Below, piece by piece: positions 31,150 through 40,924 of a stretch of DNA of 40,924 nucleotides. This stretch comes from Schoenoplectus triqueter (lineage: Eukaryota > Streptophyta > Magnoliopsida > Poales > Cyperaceae): the NCBI GenBank assembly GCA_964058805.1, contig CAXKVV010000944.1, positions 1 through 40,924 of the forward strand, in the 5' to 3' direction. The position numbers and the translations under genes are program-made. The notes beneath the pieces are model-generated. The model had not been told where the DNA came from. It did no database searches and saw only the letters and a program-made list of their open reading frames with translations. The stretch's first letter is position 1; each line of letters starts with the position of its first letter.

Positions 31150-31780
31150 TGCTTGCCATTAACACTCCCTTTCCAATACAACCAACTACAGAGCCTACCA
31201 CTTCTATATCATTTTTCTTGCAAGACCTAAGCAAGTTGCAGCCAATCATCGATGCAGCAGCATTCAAAGACTCACAAGGTCACCTATCATGGAAACTAAT
31301 AGGAACCAACAATTCTCAGTCAAATCCACATACATCTCCATCAACGACCCAGGCATACCTAACCCTATATTAGACGGATTATGGAACCTAAAATTACCAC
31401 CGTGAATCAAATTTTTCATGTGGCTCGTGCTCCACAACAGATTACACACTGCAGACAACTTACAACGCAAAGGATGGCCCACAATACCGACATGTCTAAT
31501 GTGCAATGCACAGCACGAGGAAACGACATAACACCTGTTTATATCATCTGCAATGGCAGCATCATTACGAAACCGACCCAATGCAAACCAACTTAGAACA
31601 AGGCCAGCAACTGTATGGGAAGCACGCTGCGCTGCATGTCAATTGCAATGCCAAATCAGATGGGTAGCAACAGCATGGACGCTCTGGAAGGAATGAAACA
31701 AACACATTTTTCAGGATGAAAGGTAACTGCCAAGCATTACAGATTGAGCTCCAAGCATTACAGACAAGATCTACAAGGTT
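31150..31780 (+). pseudogene. Decayed LINE ORF2 3' fragment
   Basis: The plus strand encodes the C-terminal part of a plant L1-type ORF2. It has SWKLIGTNN, a one-base frame change near 31312, FSVKSTYISIND, then WNLKLPP.IKFFMWLVLHNRL. The zinc-knuckle core follows (CLMCNAQHEETT.HLFI), then WVATAWTLWKE.NKHIFQDER. From 31312 on the frame is continuous apart from stops at 31403 (TGA), 31529 (TAA), 31694 (TGA) and just after DER (TAA). Both ends are indistinct and no target duplication or poly(A) tail was found, so it is older than the two other LINE copies. Confidence 0.85.
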
Positions 31781-32460
31781 AATGATTTATTTTGTTACCA
31801 TCATTTTTAGAGCCAAAAAATATCGTCTTCAAGGACAAAAACGTATTTGATGTTTTAATTTTTTTTTTAGAAATTATATAATTTTTCATATTATTATATG
31901 AGTATGATGTATGTATATATTATTGAGTAAATATTTTTTTATTATTGGATGCATAATTATATTTTTTATATTAGCTATTGAATGAATGAATAATATAGAA
32001 TAATATTTGTTCTTATCTAATCAATTTGACTTTATTCATTGTTGACTCCATATATCAATCTGACTTCATAAAGAACATTATAACTATTTTTTTAAATAAA
32101 AATTACCTTTAACAATGATTATTAATTAATCTGTCTCCATTCATTAATAACCATTGTTAAAGAGTCATTTAGCAATTATTTTTAACTAATAACCGTTACT
32201 AAAAATACTTTAATGATTATTAATTAAAAACCGTTGCTATATTAAAAAAACTAAATTAAAAAATAAATATTTAAACATAATAAACAAACTAAATAAACTA
32301 CTAAATCCTATTAAAAATAATAAATAAATAAACAAAAGAGAAAAAAACCTGACCCAATTTAAAAAAAAAAATTGGACCCGAGTTTCAAACTCGTGCCAGG
32401 GTGCTGGATCCGAGTTTGAAACTCGAGTCTAGCTAGGGGGCGAAATACAAGAACCATCTT
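31781..32460. mobile_element. Fragment with CACTA-like subterminal repeats
   Basis: CTTTAACAATGATTATTAAT (32107-32126) is inverted in ATTAATAACCATTGTTAAAG (32143-32162), forming a hairpin. Further AACCGTTACTAAA and AACCGTTGCTAT units follow at 32191-32240. Repeated AACCGTTGCTAAA-type units are typical of subterminal regions of plant CACTA (En/Spm) elements. The two palindromes CGAGTTTCAAACTCG (32379) and CGAGTTTGAAACTCG (32411) lie downstream, in sequence that also occurs in related form at 9670-9730. No transposase or clear CACTA terminus is seen. Confidence 0.4.
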
Positions 32461-33327
32461 ATCAAATCCATATATTTAATTATTTTATTTACTATTAAAA
32501 AAATCTGGGGAGAGCGGGGTTTATCAAGTCAAAGTCAGCTCCGGTGCTTGACAATTTTTATTGTTTCTGTGAAGCTGTATATAATCACTTAAAAATGAGG
32601 AAGTATTACAAGTTGCTATTGTTGTTTAGTTGTAATTAGATAGAGAGCTCAAGAATATATACACGTCGTACTCGATATAGTTTTCAGAAATTGATACTGA
32701 TGAACAGCTCAAAGGCCTCGAATTCAGTAATCTCAAGCAAGAACAAAGATTAGCCAACATAACACGGTCAAATTCCACAAGGTTAATTAATTAATCGGAC
32801 TACTGCCAAGCCAAGATGACAGAGCGTTAGAGAAATATTTGAGAGGTAGGCTTCAGGTTTCCTTTAAAATGGCGGATGCACTGGAAGAAATATTGATTGA
32901 GGAATTGTAAATCATTTTGAGAAATCAATACATACAAAGGATTAAATACAAAAATACACGTCCGTCTTTACATCTAAATAATGTCAAATTTTGTTATTCT
33001 CAGGAGAACGAATGTGCTCTTTGAATCACCAGTTTGCCTGAAATAGTTATATCCAGTTGTAGCCTTATTAGGAATCAGTAAAAAAATACTATTTCCAGTA
33101 AGGACACTGCTCGTAATTCAATGAAAAAAAATGTGCCGAATAACAATCCCTCAAATTAGAGGTACTCAGATAAATCGGGGAGATAACCATTAATGGTAAA
33201 AATATAATTCAGGACATTTACAAAAAAGTAAGACCTTACATCATAAACATGGATTGAACAAAATACTAATTAAACATAAGTAAAGCACATCAAGTACATG
33301 CAAGAAAACAAATCCCAGTAACATAGT
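32461..33327. other. Region downstream of the receptor kinase gene
   Basis: No gene recognised. The part nearest 33327 presumably holds the 3' UTR of the minus-strand kinase gene. Confidence 0.5.
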
Positions 33328-36300
33328 TTATGATTGTGAATATAACAAGGCTGCACTATCGGCATCATGCAAAGGCCTCATAGACACCGTAAAGAATTCA
33401 GTTACATCATCACAACCTTGAATTGCTTGTAGCACTGTCTTAAATCCCTTCAATTGTTCCGTCACTTCTGCCATTGTCGGCCTCTCTGCACCAGTTGGTC
33501 TTAAACACTTCTCTGCGAGTTTAGAAACCTTTACAAGCAGCTCCATGTTTTCCTCGGTAGCTATATCCTGATCAAACATCTCCTCAGCCTTATTTTCTCG
33601 CATTGCTGAGAGAAACAGATGATAGAGACATTTCCTTTCATTGTTTTCATCAGTATACACCGCCTTCTTTCTTGTGATAAGCTCAAGTATAACAACACCA
33701 AAACTATATACATCACTTTTCTCTGTTAGCCGCTGGTGTTGCAGGAACTCAGGGTCTAGATAACCGAAAGTTCCTTTCACGTAAGTAGCAAACTGTGTCT
33801 CATCCATTGACAGGAACCTAGATGTACCAAAATCAGAGACCTTTGCCATGCAGTTGCTGTCTAAGAGGATGTTGGCTGATTTCACATCACCGTGGAGGAT
33901 AGGTCGGACAGTTTCTGAATGCAAATGCGCAAGAGCTTTTTCTGAGTCAGTGCAAATCTGTAAACGGGATTCTAAAGAAATAGGCAACTGATTTCCATGA
34001 AGAAAGCTATTGAGAGTACCCTTGGGGATGTACTCATACACAAGCATTGGCACATCTAGTTGTAAACAACAACCCAAGAGCCGCACTACATTTTTGTGGT
34101 TTATTTGTGAAAGTATAATCATTTCATTAATGAACTCTTCTTTTAGCTTTTCATCATCAACTATGATACATTTCTTTACTGCAACCTCACGAGTGTCTTC
34201 CAAAATCCCTTTGTAAACCTTTCCTTGTCCTCCATGACCAATGACTGTGGCAAAGTTGTTTGTAATTGTTTCCAATGCTTCCTGTGTGAAGATCTTCATG
34301 GTCTCGACTTTTCTTGACATCAGTTGTTCATATAATATTAAACCCCCATTTTTCTCAAAGAACATTTTTCTTTCTCTTTGCAGCCGCTTCTTTTGGCACA
34401 CGATAATAATTAAAAGAGTGATAATTAGCAGACTAATTGTACTGGCACCAATACCTGATCAAGATTAAATCTGATGTCAATGGATTGAAAAAAAATATAA
34501 AGGTAAATAAAGATGTTATGAAGTCATTGGTTGCTTTTTACTCCGATAGAGTAATTTATTACTATTGAATATTGATTGTTACCAGAAACAATGGAAATAT
34601 AGTCCAATACCATATTGAAATAAGTCAAGATCAACATCAGATATTAATGTAAATCAAGTCCATCTAATACATTGCTGAAACATCTATGTTTGGAAAGAAA
34701 ATATACTGAAGAGTTACCAAGCGCAAGCCTCTCCCCCAGTGGAATTTTATCCTTGCAAGAATTATTGAATGGATCTCCATGTTTGCCTGTCCCGCACTTG
34801 CAATCATAAGAGCCTTCCTTGTTGTGACAGATTCCATGACAAGGGTATTTATGAGGTTGCTCACATTCATTTATATCTGCACAATTGATTGGCATCAAGG
34901 TTAACAAGTGTTGATTATTATTGAGCTAAGATTTGGGTTTGTTAAAGAAGGTTTAGCTTGATTAAAAAGTCCACAAAAGACAAACAGTTGATATTGCTTG
35001 TTATTTTACCTGCACATCCATTGACAAGGTATGGATTACCCTCATATCCATTCAAACATTTGCAAAGATATCCTGGGCCGCTAACAGGATCATGACACTC
35101 ACTATTCCTGCTACGACATCCATATAATTGTGAGTTTTTCTGTGCCTGTGCACAATTATCGCTCTCCCTTAATGCCCAATTGAGCCACACTGGCACACTT
35201 GTGTTAAGAGGCATGGTCAAGTTAGACTTGCCAAATTGAAACCAATATTTATCCACCAAGAACGCATAATCACAAGGGTTAAAGGACAGTATTTTCTTAT
35301 GGCTGTAACTACTGAAAGTAACTGAGTTATCAGTAAGACCAGAAGGAATGGTGACTTGGCAACAACCCACGCCTGAGCAGGACCCCTCAATGATGCTGCT
35401 TGAGTCGTTGCAGTATGACAAACACCCAGTGTAGTAAACGTATGAATATTGGCCATTGCCGTCTCTCTGGCTTTGGAGGTATCCCACAGTGTTGCAGCCG
35501 ATTACCACAAGTAAATTGTGGGTGTTTGAGATCCTGTATAACAATTTATATAAAATCAGTTCACAGACCAGATTGCTGCTACTAGCATGGTTGTGCTGAT
35601 TGGTATCATTATCGTCGAGCTTTGTTTGTCAACTGTCAAGTAAACTAGGCATTATCAGCTCTCAATGAAATGCAAAAATTTTGACATGTAATTGTATAAT
35701 TTAATTAGGATAAAATATACACTGCATTTTATTATCTGGAGTGGTTCTGACTTCATAGTGGCAAGTGTTAGCCCAAAATTGGGCTAGCTCTCTTATTACC
35801 CATGCCAGAAACGGGGGCCTTGTTCAAGTCTTTTTACACATGTCAAGAAAATGGAGAGAGATGAGGAGGAAGAAGTGATAGTTGCCCGACATTGCTACAG
35901 ATTATAATGGATAAATTGGTCCAGGTTTGTTCGAAGTCTGAAATCTGTTTATATATCGAGCTCCATTCATTGGGCCCCAAAATTGAGATAAAACCAACAA
36001 ATCATGTACTCTCCCCTAATCTTCTTTTACAATGCTCTCTCCTAATCTCCTCTTTAAATATAACTAACTTTATAGCTGACTCTTCACCTGTTATTTCAAA
36101 ATAAAGTTCAGTTCCAACCATTCTGTTATATTCTAATCAAATCTGACCAACTCTGACTTGATCCTCTTAAGTTGTTTATATTCTGTGAAATAAACATACA
36201 ATTTCATGATTGGATTTTTACATATAAATTTTCAATTTTTAGAAATTCTTATTTTTAATCATATTATGTGACTTAATTTGAACCCAAATGAATATATATA

Positions 36301-37006
36301 AAAGTTGTTAATGATTGTTTGTAATAAAAATATGTTGGTAGTTAAATGGAAGGCTTTGGTGAACAAAGGATGGACCCTAAAGTAATCTGATTCACTGAAA
36401 ACTATACATAAGAATTCTACAAGAAGAATGCAAAAACATTTGAAAAAGTATATATCTAATTCATATATATAAAATAAGTGACAGGACGGCCGACTTCGAG
36501 AGCAAGAGAGGGTGGCTCAGCCATGCTGTGGACATTATTGCCAGATTAAAAACAGATTATAGAACATTCTATACACCTTGTCATCTCTCTTGGCGTACCG
36601 GCGTTCCTTTATGGGATAAAAAAATTTCCTTTGCTCGTTTTGCTGAGTTTTACCTGTACATGCCCTTCGGGTTAAAGTCAACTTCTGCCGAGAAGTATGC
36701 CTGTATCCCAGATTCATTGTAGCACTGCCAACCAATCGGAAGTTGCACCTGCAACTCAGCAACCTCCAGTGATATGTTGAGAACTTGTACTGTGGTACCA
36801 GCTAGAGTTGCCACATATTTTCCACTGGTGGTGGTGTTGCTCATTTTGCAAGTTATCTCAAAACCATCACGGAAGCAGCCTGTACCGATACCAAACGGGT
36901 ACAGGATGGCAAGATCGCCGCAGCTTGCAGGGCATCTGGGCTGTGTGCTTGCTATTGTAGCACTTAGATATGCAAGAGCCAGCAGGAGCGTGGTAGTAGT
37001 AGTCAT
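33328..37006 (-). CDS. Wall-associated receptor kinase-like protein (4 exons, 720 aa)
   Basis: Exons 37006-36654, 35533-35010, 34876-34718 and 34454-33328; all introns are GT-AG, and the exons sum to 721 codons with matching phases (Arg, Asp and Gly codons are split). The product is a plasma-membrane receptor kinase thought to sense pectin or its fragments. Order: signal peptide (TTTTTLLLALAYLSATIAST), galacturonan-binding domain starting CPASCGDLAILYPFGIGTGC, a Cys-rich WAK region ending CKCLNGYEGNPYLVNGC, a calcium-binding-type EGF domain in exon 3 (DINECEQPHKYPCHGIC), a membrane helix (about 347-364) and a kinase domain. Kinase marks: GHGGQGKV loop (418-425), VAVK with Lys439, catalytic loop HGDVKSAN with Asp535, DFG at 553-555, GTFGYLDPEF and EKSDVYSFGVV. 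The catalytic loop has Gly instead of Arg before Asp, so this is a non-RD kinase. All catalytic residues are present and the gene looks intact. Confidence 0.93.
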
Positions 37007-38449
37007 GTGAGAGGCTAAAAGAAGGGATGATGGTTTGATTGAGAATAAATTTGTCAAGCGGAACTATTAGGAAATTATGTATCCTGTCCATATATGCTCC
37101 CCTCAAAAACGAGAGAGAAATATTTAATTTCCCCAGCTGGGGTCCTAAAATGCAATGACGGATCTTTTTAGAGGTTGGAGGGGCTATGCACCCGCCCATC
37201 CTCTGAAATTTTCAGAAAACAATTACGAACGCTATTATTTAATTATTTAATTAACATTATATATAATAATCACCTTATAATAAGACCCCCCCCCCCCCCA
37301 AAAAAAAAAAATTTAGAATTCGACTTTTAAGGTTATTGTGAAGTCAACAGTCTATAACTTTCAAATTGGCAATTTTTTTAAGGCTTCACCTCCATATTAG
37401 AAGGCTTTTTTTTATTATTTAACGGACCATTGGACTTAGATCTTGACTGAGAATTAATTACCAATTGTGTTTGGGCCCTCTTTTGTCTTAGGACCGTTAA
37501 TGTTTTTTTTTTATTTATTTGGTAATAAAGAAAGAGAAAGAAAACTTTTTTTTTGTGAAAGACTGTCGGGGGCTCTCAGGACAGAGATGGTGAAAGTTAA
37601 TTGTAGCTAAGTATGCTAACAAATCAAAGTCCTTCGCCTATCCTCTTGTGCTATATTTTCATTAGTCGTACCGATGAAAAAATATTTTTATTAAAAAAAG
37701 TACATTCATCTCAAACAAATGTGTCATGCTAAAATATGTCAATACACACTATCAGTCGTTAAAATAAATAAAAATATGTTTTTTTATATGAAAAGTTGCT
37801 AACTATTTGAGAAAAATATAAGAACATGTATTTGTGTTCGTACTATCTAAATTTTGGAAATATTTTATTTTGATGACTTTGATAATATAAACCTCAACAA
37901 CAAACTTTAAAAAATAAAATAAAAACACTTATAGATTTTGTAAACATATGTAACATACATCATCCATAGTAAATGATTAAAATTATATGTGTGTTTTATC
38001 GGTTACATAAATTATTTCAAACTAGGACAATAACTCGGATTTCGTCCCGACAATATAGTCCTCAAATAAATAATTAATAATATATTTTTTTAAATATATT
38101 TAATAAAATTTCAGATTAAGGAAAATTTAGAAATAATATTTTTGAATGTTAAGTAATAATAATAATTATAATAATAAAGAATATAAATAAATACATAATA
38201 ATCTATAAATTATCATATAAAAAAATTTAAAAAATTAAATCATTTTTACCGTTAAGTTTCACCTTAAGTATATTATACAAATTAATTTAAATGAGGAGAG
38301 AGAAACTATTTTATATAAACCATTGAATTCAAGAAGATGAAAAGATTTAAACAAAATCAACGGTGGAGAAAAGTAATGATGTGGCATGCTTAAAAAACTT
38401 GAAAGCTTAATCCTCTTTATGTATTTCGTTAAGTGAATTGAATACTGAC
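37007..38449. other. Intergenic DNA upstream of the kinase gene
   Basis: The minus-strand promoter of the kinase lies in the first few hundred bases, but no clear TATA box could be assigned. A C-run of about 15 followed by an A-run of 12 lies at 37287-37313. AGGTTGGAGGGGCTATGCACC at 37172-37192 resembles worn transposon or LTR sequence. No gene is recognised. Confidence 0.5.
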
Positions 38450-38821
38450 TAGGGGTGTCAATTTTTGACCCGACCCGACCCGAATTCAACCCGAAGATAA
38501 ATGAGTCGAGTATGGGTTTAATTTTTTTGATCCGAATCAGATCGGGTCAAGTTCGACCGATTAATTATATTTTTGAAGTAATTTTGTGATTTAGTACTAA
38601 TTAAAGCTTAAATATGTACTAATTAAGATTAATTATAAATTAATTAATATTTTATTACTTAAAATTGTATAAAAATATTTAATAAATATTTAATTATTTT
38701 ACACGGATCGGGTATGAATCAAGAGTTTTTTAACCCGAATATAATCAGGTCGGGTTCGGATCGGGTCAAGCAAAATAATAAAATCATATGACCCGACCGA
38801 CCCGACCCATTGACACCCCTA
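38450..38821. mobile_element. hAT-type MITE with 13-bp perfect TIR (372 bp)
   Basis: It starts TAGGGGTGTCAAT and ends ATTGACACCCCTA, perfect 13-bp inverted repeats. Outside them are ATACTGAC on the left and ATACTAAA on the right, an 8-bp target duplication with two mismatches, the length expected for hAT insertion. Subterminal GACCCGACCCGACCCG on the left, and ACCCGACCGACCCGACCC, GGTCGGGTTCGG on the right, flank an AT-rich centre without a frame. Confidence 0.85.
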
Positions 38822-40924
38822 ATACTAAAACACATTTGTTAGGTTATATTTATTATAATTATATTATATATCAGAAAGAATATTGAGTATTGAAAACCTA
38901 TTGAGCATGTCATATCATTTTCATTATTGACCATTTAATTTTTCTGATAATTATTATTTTTCATTGATTCAAATGTTATCAGATTTTCTAAGTTTTTCAT
39001 TAGCAATAATATAAAGAGTATAATGAGCTGCAGCATTAAATTTGCACGAACATTTATTAGCATTTCTCATGATATTTGATTTCCTGTAAATAACTTTGAT
39101 GTAATTAATAGCATTTTGTGTCATTTAATATCTTCTGATTTCATGAGTTTATAAAATTAATATTCGTAGTAATGTTAATTTAAATGTACTTTCAAAATTA
39201 TGGAGTTGAGAAGTTATTAAGAACTTTATATCCTTTTTCATAATTTAGTTTTTGAGAACTTTTCTAATTAACTGATCAGAATTAAATTAAATGATGGTTG
39301 CATGCCAACATTCTCCTATACTCATTATAAAAACGATAACTAAATTTCAAAAGGCTTAATACGATTATTAGTTCTAAATCAATATTTAAACTTATATATG
39401 TAAAATTATGACAGATATCTTTTTGTGAAGTCATCAAGTTATATTTTTCTTCATATATAAAAATATTATTTTTCAGACATAAAACATCATTATTTAACCT
39501 TTGTTTTGAAAATAATAGGAATGTTACAGTCAAATTGAACTTTTATCTTGATCAGGACTAATTAAAAGCCTTTGTTTGAACAGAAACAGACAACAAGGTT
39601 GTACATTTCTCATTACTTTAATTGCAGCGTTAGATATGAATATTGCAATGTGTTAAAAATAATATGGACTCGCTGCTATCCTCCAATTGTATCGAAGCCT
39701 AATCCCGTGGACGGTGGATCTCGTGTAAAATAATATTTTAATTAGACCTTGAATAAAATACATTTGACAACTGGCAATGCTTTTCGTGTCATAAAAGAAC
39801 AAAACAGATTTTAAATTCTGACAATCTGACAATCTGTCAAAATCGAAGAAGGTGCTAATTAAGTAATAATACTATAGTATAAGACCAATTAGATATATGG
39901 CGTCTTAGTTACTCAGCATTAATTGTAGTAGTAGGTTTTGAATTTCTAAAGCGTTTTAGTTTTACAACCAAGAGGAAATTAATTAGAGCGAGTTACGTAC
40001 TAACGACACCAATTTCCGAACTTGTGTTCATGCAAATCGTGTCCACAATTGTATCTTATGTCTTGTACTCCTTTATAGTTCATGTTGATATGGTCATCGC
40101 TTGGTCAGTGATGAAGCCAGATAAGTTATATATGAAGGAGGGGTAAAAAAATATATGTAATATACTAATTCTTGTCAACTGAGTTAAATAATATATAATA
40201 TATGAAATAAAAATAAATTATAAACTTTTTAAAGATGCCTGGCATTTCGAAAACAAATCCAGATGAGCTGAATTCTTAATCAGACCTGATGTCTTAGTCC
40301 ACTTTGTTTTTTTTTTTTCCAAACCTATCTACGGCATTGTTATAAATAATGAAATGTGCTTAATGAACGGATGGATTAATGATAGTTGTAAATCATTATA
40401 CGGCCAATTAATCGGATTTTTATGGATAATTTATGTTCATATTTTAATACATGAGAAATTAATAATTCCCATAAAAGACAATTATTTACATACTTGATAA
40501 TATTTTTATTTATTTATTTTATTTTAAAAATTATAAATAGAAATTAAATTATTAATGGAATGATCTTTTTTGTCATTTTAAAAAAATATATATAATTCAT
40601 AAATGTGCGATTAAGTAAAAAATTATAATCAAATTAAAATTAATGAAGTTTCATTTATATAATTTTTTTATCAAAATTATAGTTCAAAAAGAAAAAAAAT
40701 ATCATGACATTAAATATCAATAACTAATTCAATAAATATAAATAAGACTAATTAGAACTATAAATAACTTCCTACATTAAACAATATTGTGAAGAATTCT
40801 GGTTATAAAAACGTTGTTGCGATGAATATGAATAATTATCTTAATTGATATAAATAATGCAACTTCTAATTATAAGTACTTCAAATTAGACACCTCATGC
40901 TTTTTAAATGAAAGACTTTTATAT
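38822..40924. other. AT-rich intergenic DNA to the end of the window
   Basis: No gene or clear element is recognised. The only open frames are short and AT-driven. A GAAGCCAGATAAG, GAAGGAGGGGTAAAAAA stretch at 40112-40150 resembles worn retroelement sequence, without enough to assign it. Confidence 0.5.

Noticed and set aside
31264..31581. 105-codon minus-strand frame
   Set aside because: It is the antisense of the decayed LINE fragment, which has clear homology on the plus strand.
36867..37199. 110-codon minus-strand frame overlapping the first kinase exon
   Set aside because: It is out of frame with the signal peptide and galacturonan-binding domain, which fit the family exactly.
1..40924. 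tRNA, rRNA, CRISPR or bacterial-type operons
   Set aside because: None was seen. Repeats here are MITE arms and short tandem duplications, without the regular repeat-spacer layout of CRISPR, and genes have spliceosomal introns.

Overview
The window is nuclear DNA of a flowering plant. Its genes have GT-AG introns, the spaces between them are very AT-rich, and there are plant-type non-LTR retrotransposons and many miniature inverted-repeat elements (MITEs). Plant-only gene families are present: SAUR, a DIR1-like lipid transfer protein, and a wall-associated receptor kinase. The kinase has HGD in place of HRD in its catalytic loop, a form I associate with many monocot WAKs. With the low GC this hints at a non-grass monocot, but that is a weak inference.

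Layout. Positions 1-10.7 kb hold no gene I can support. They are a MITE-rich region: a foldback family at 1-203, 228-601 and 7089-7489; a second family with a related core but different ends at 3591-3937; a palindrome with a GC-rich core at 4003-4324; and a foldback set in a TA microsatellite at about 5790-6206. A broken local duplication lies at 8262-9250. Positions 10.7-15.5 kb carry two SAUR genes in the same orientation, each with a TATATAAG box 91-96 bp before its ATG. Positions 16.35-18.22 kb hold a two-exon minus-strand gene for a 98-residue, two-helix membrane protein. No single long reading frame reveals it. Its intron contains a 5'-truncated LINE with a 10-bp target-site duplication (TSD). 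Positions 19.4-23.3 kb are a nested structure: a 2.8-kb LINE with an 18-bp TSD sits inside an older inverted-repeat element.

At 23.97-24.29 kb is a DIR1-like lipid transfer protein gene. At 27.3-28.5 kb is a two-exon gene for organellar (probably mitochondrial) ribosomal protein bL20. At 31.15-31.78 kb is a decayed LINE fragment, followed by DNA resembling CACTA-type subterminal repeats. At 33.3-37.0 kb a four-exon minus-strand gene encodes a complete 720-residue WAK-like receptor kinase. The last 3.9 kb is intergenic and contains a clean hAT-type MITE at 38450-38821.

The genes form no operon or pathway. The SAUR pair is a local duplication, and the other genes look independent (growth control, lipid binding and defence, organelle translation, cell-wall sensing). 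Gene structures come from reading the sequence, with splice phases checked arithmetically. No database search or transcript data was available.
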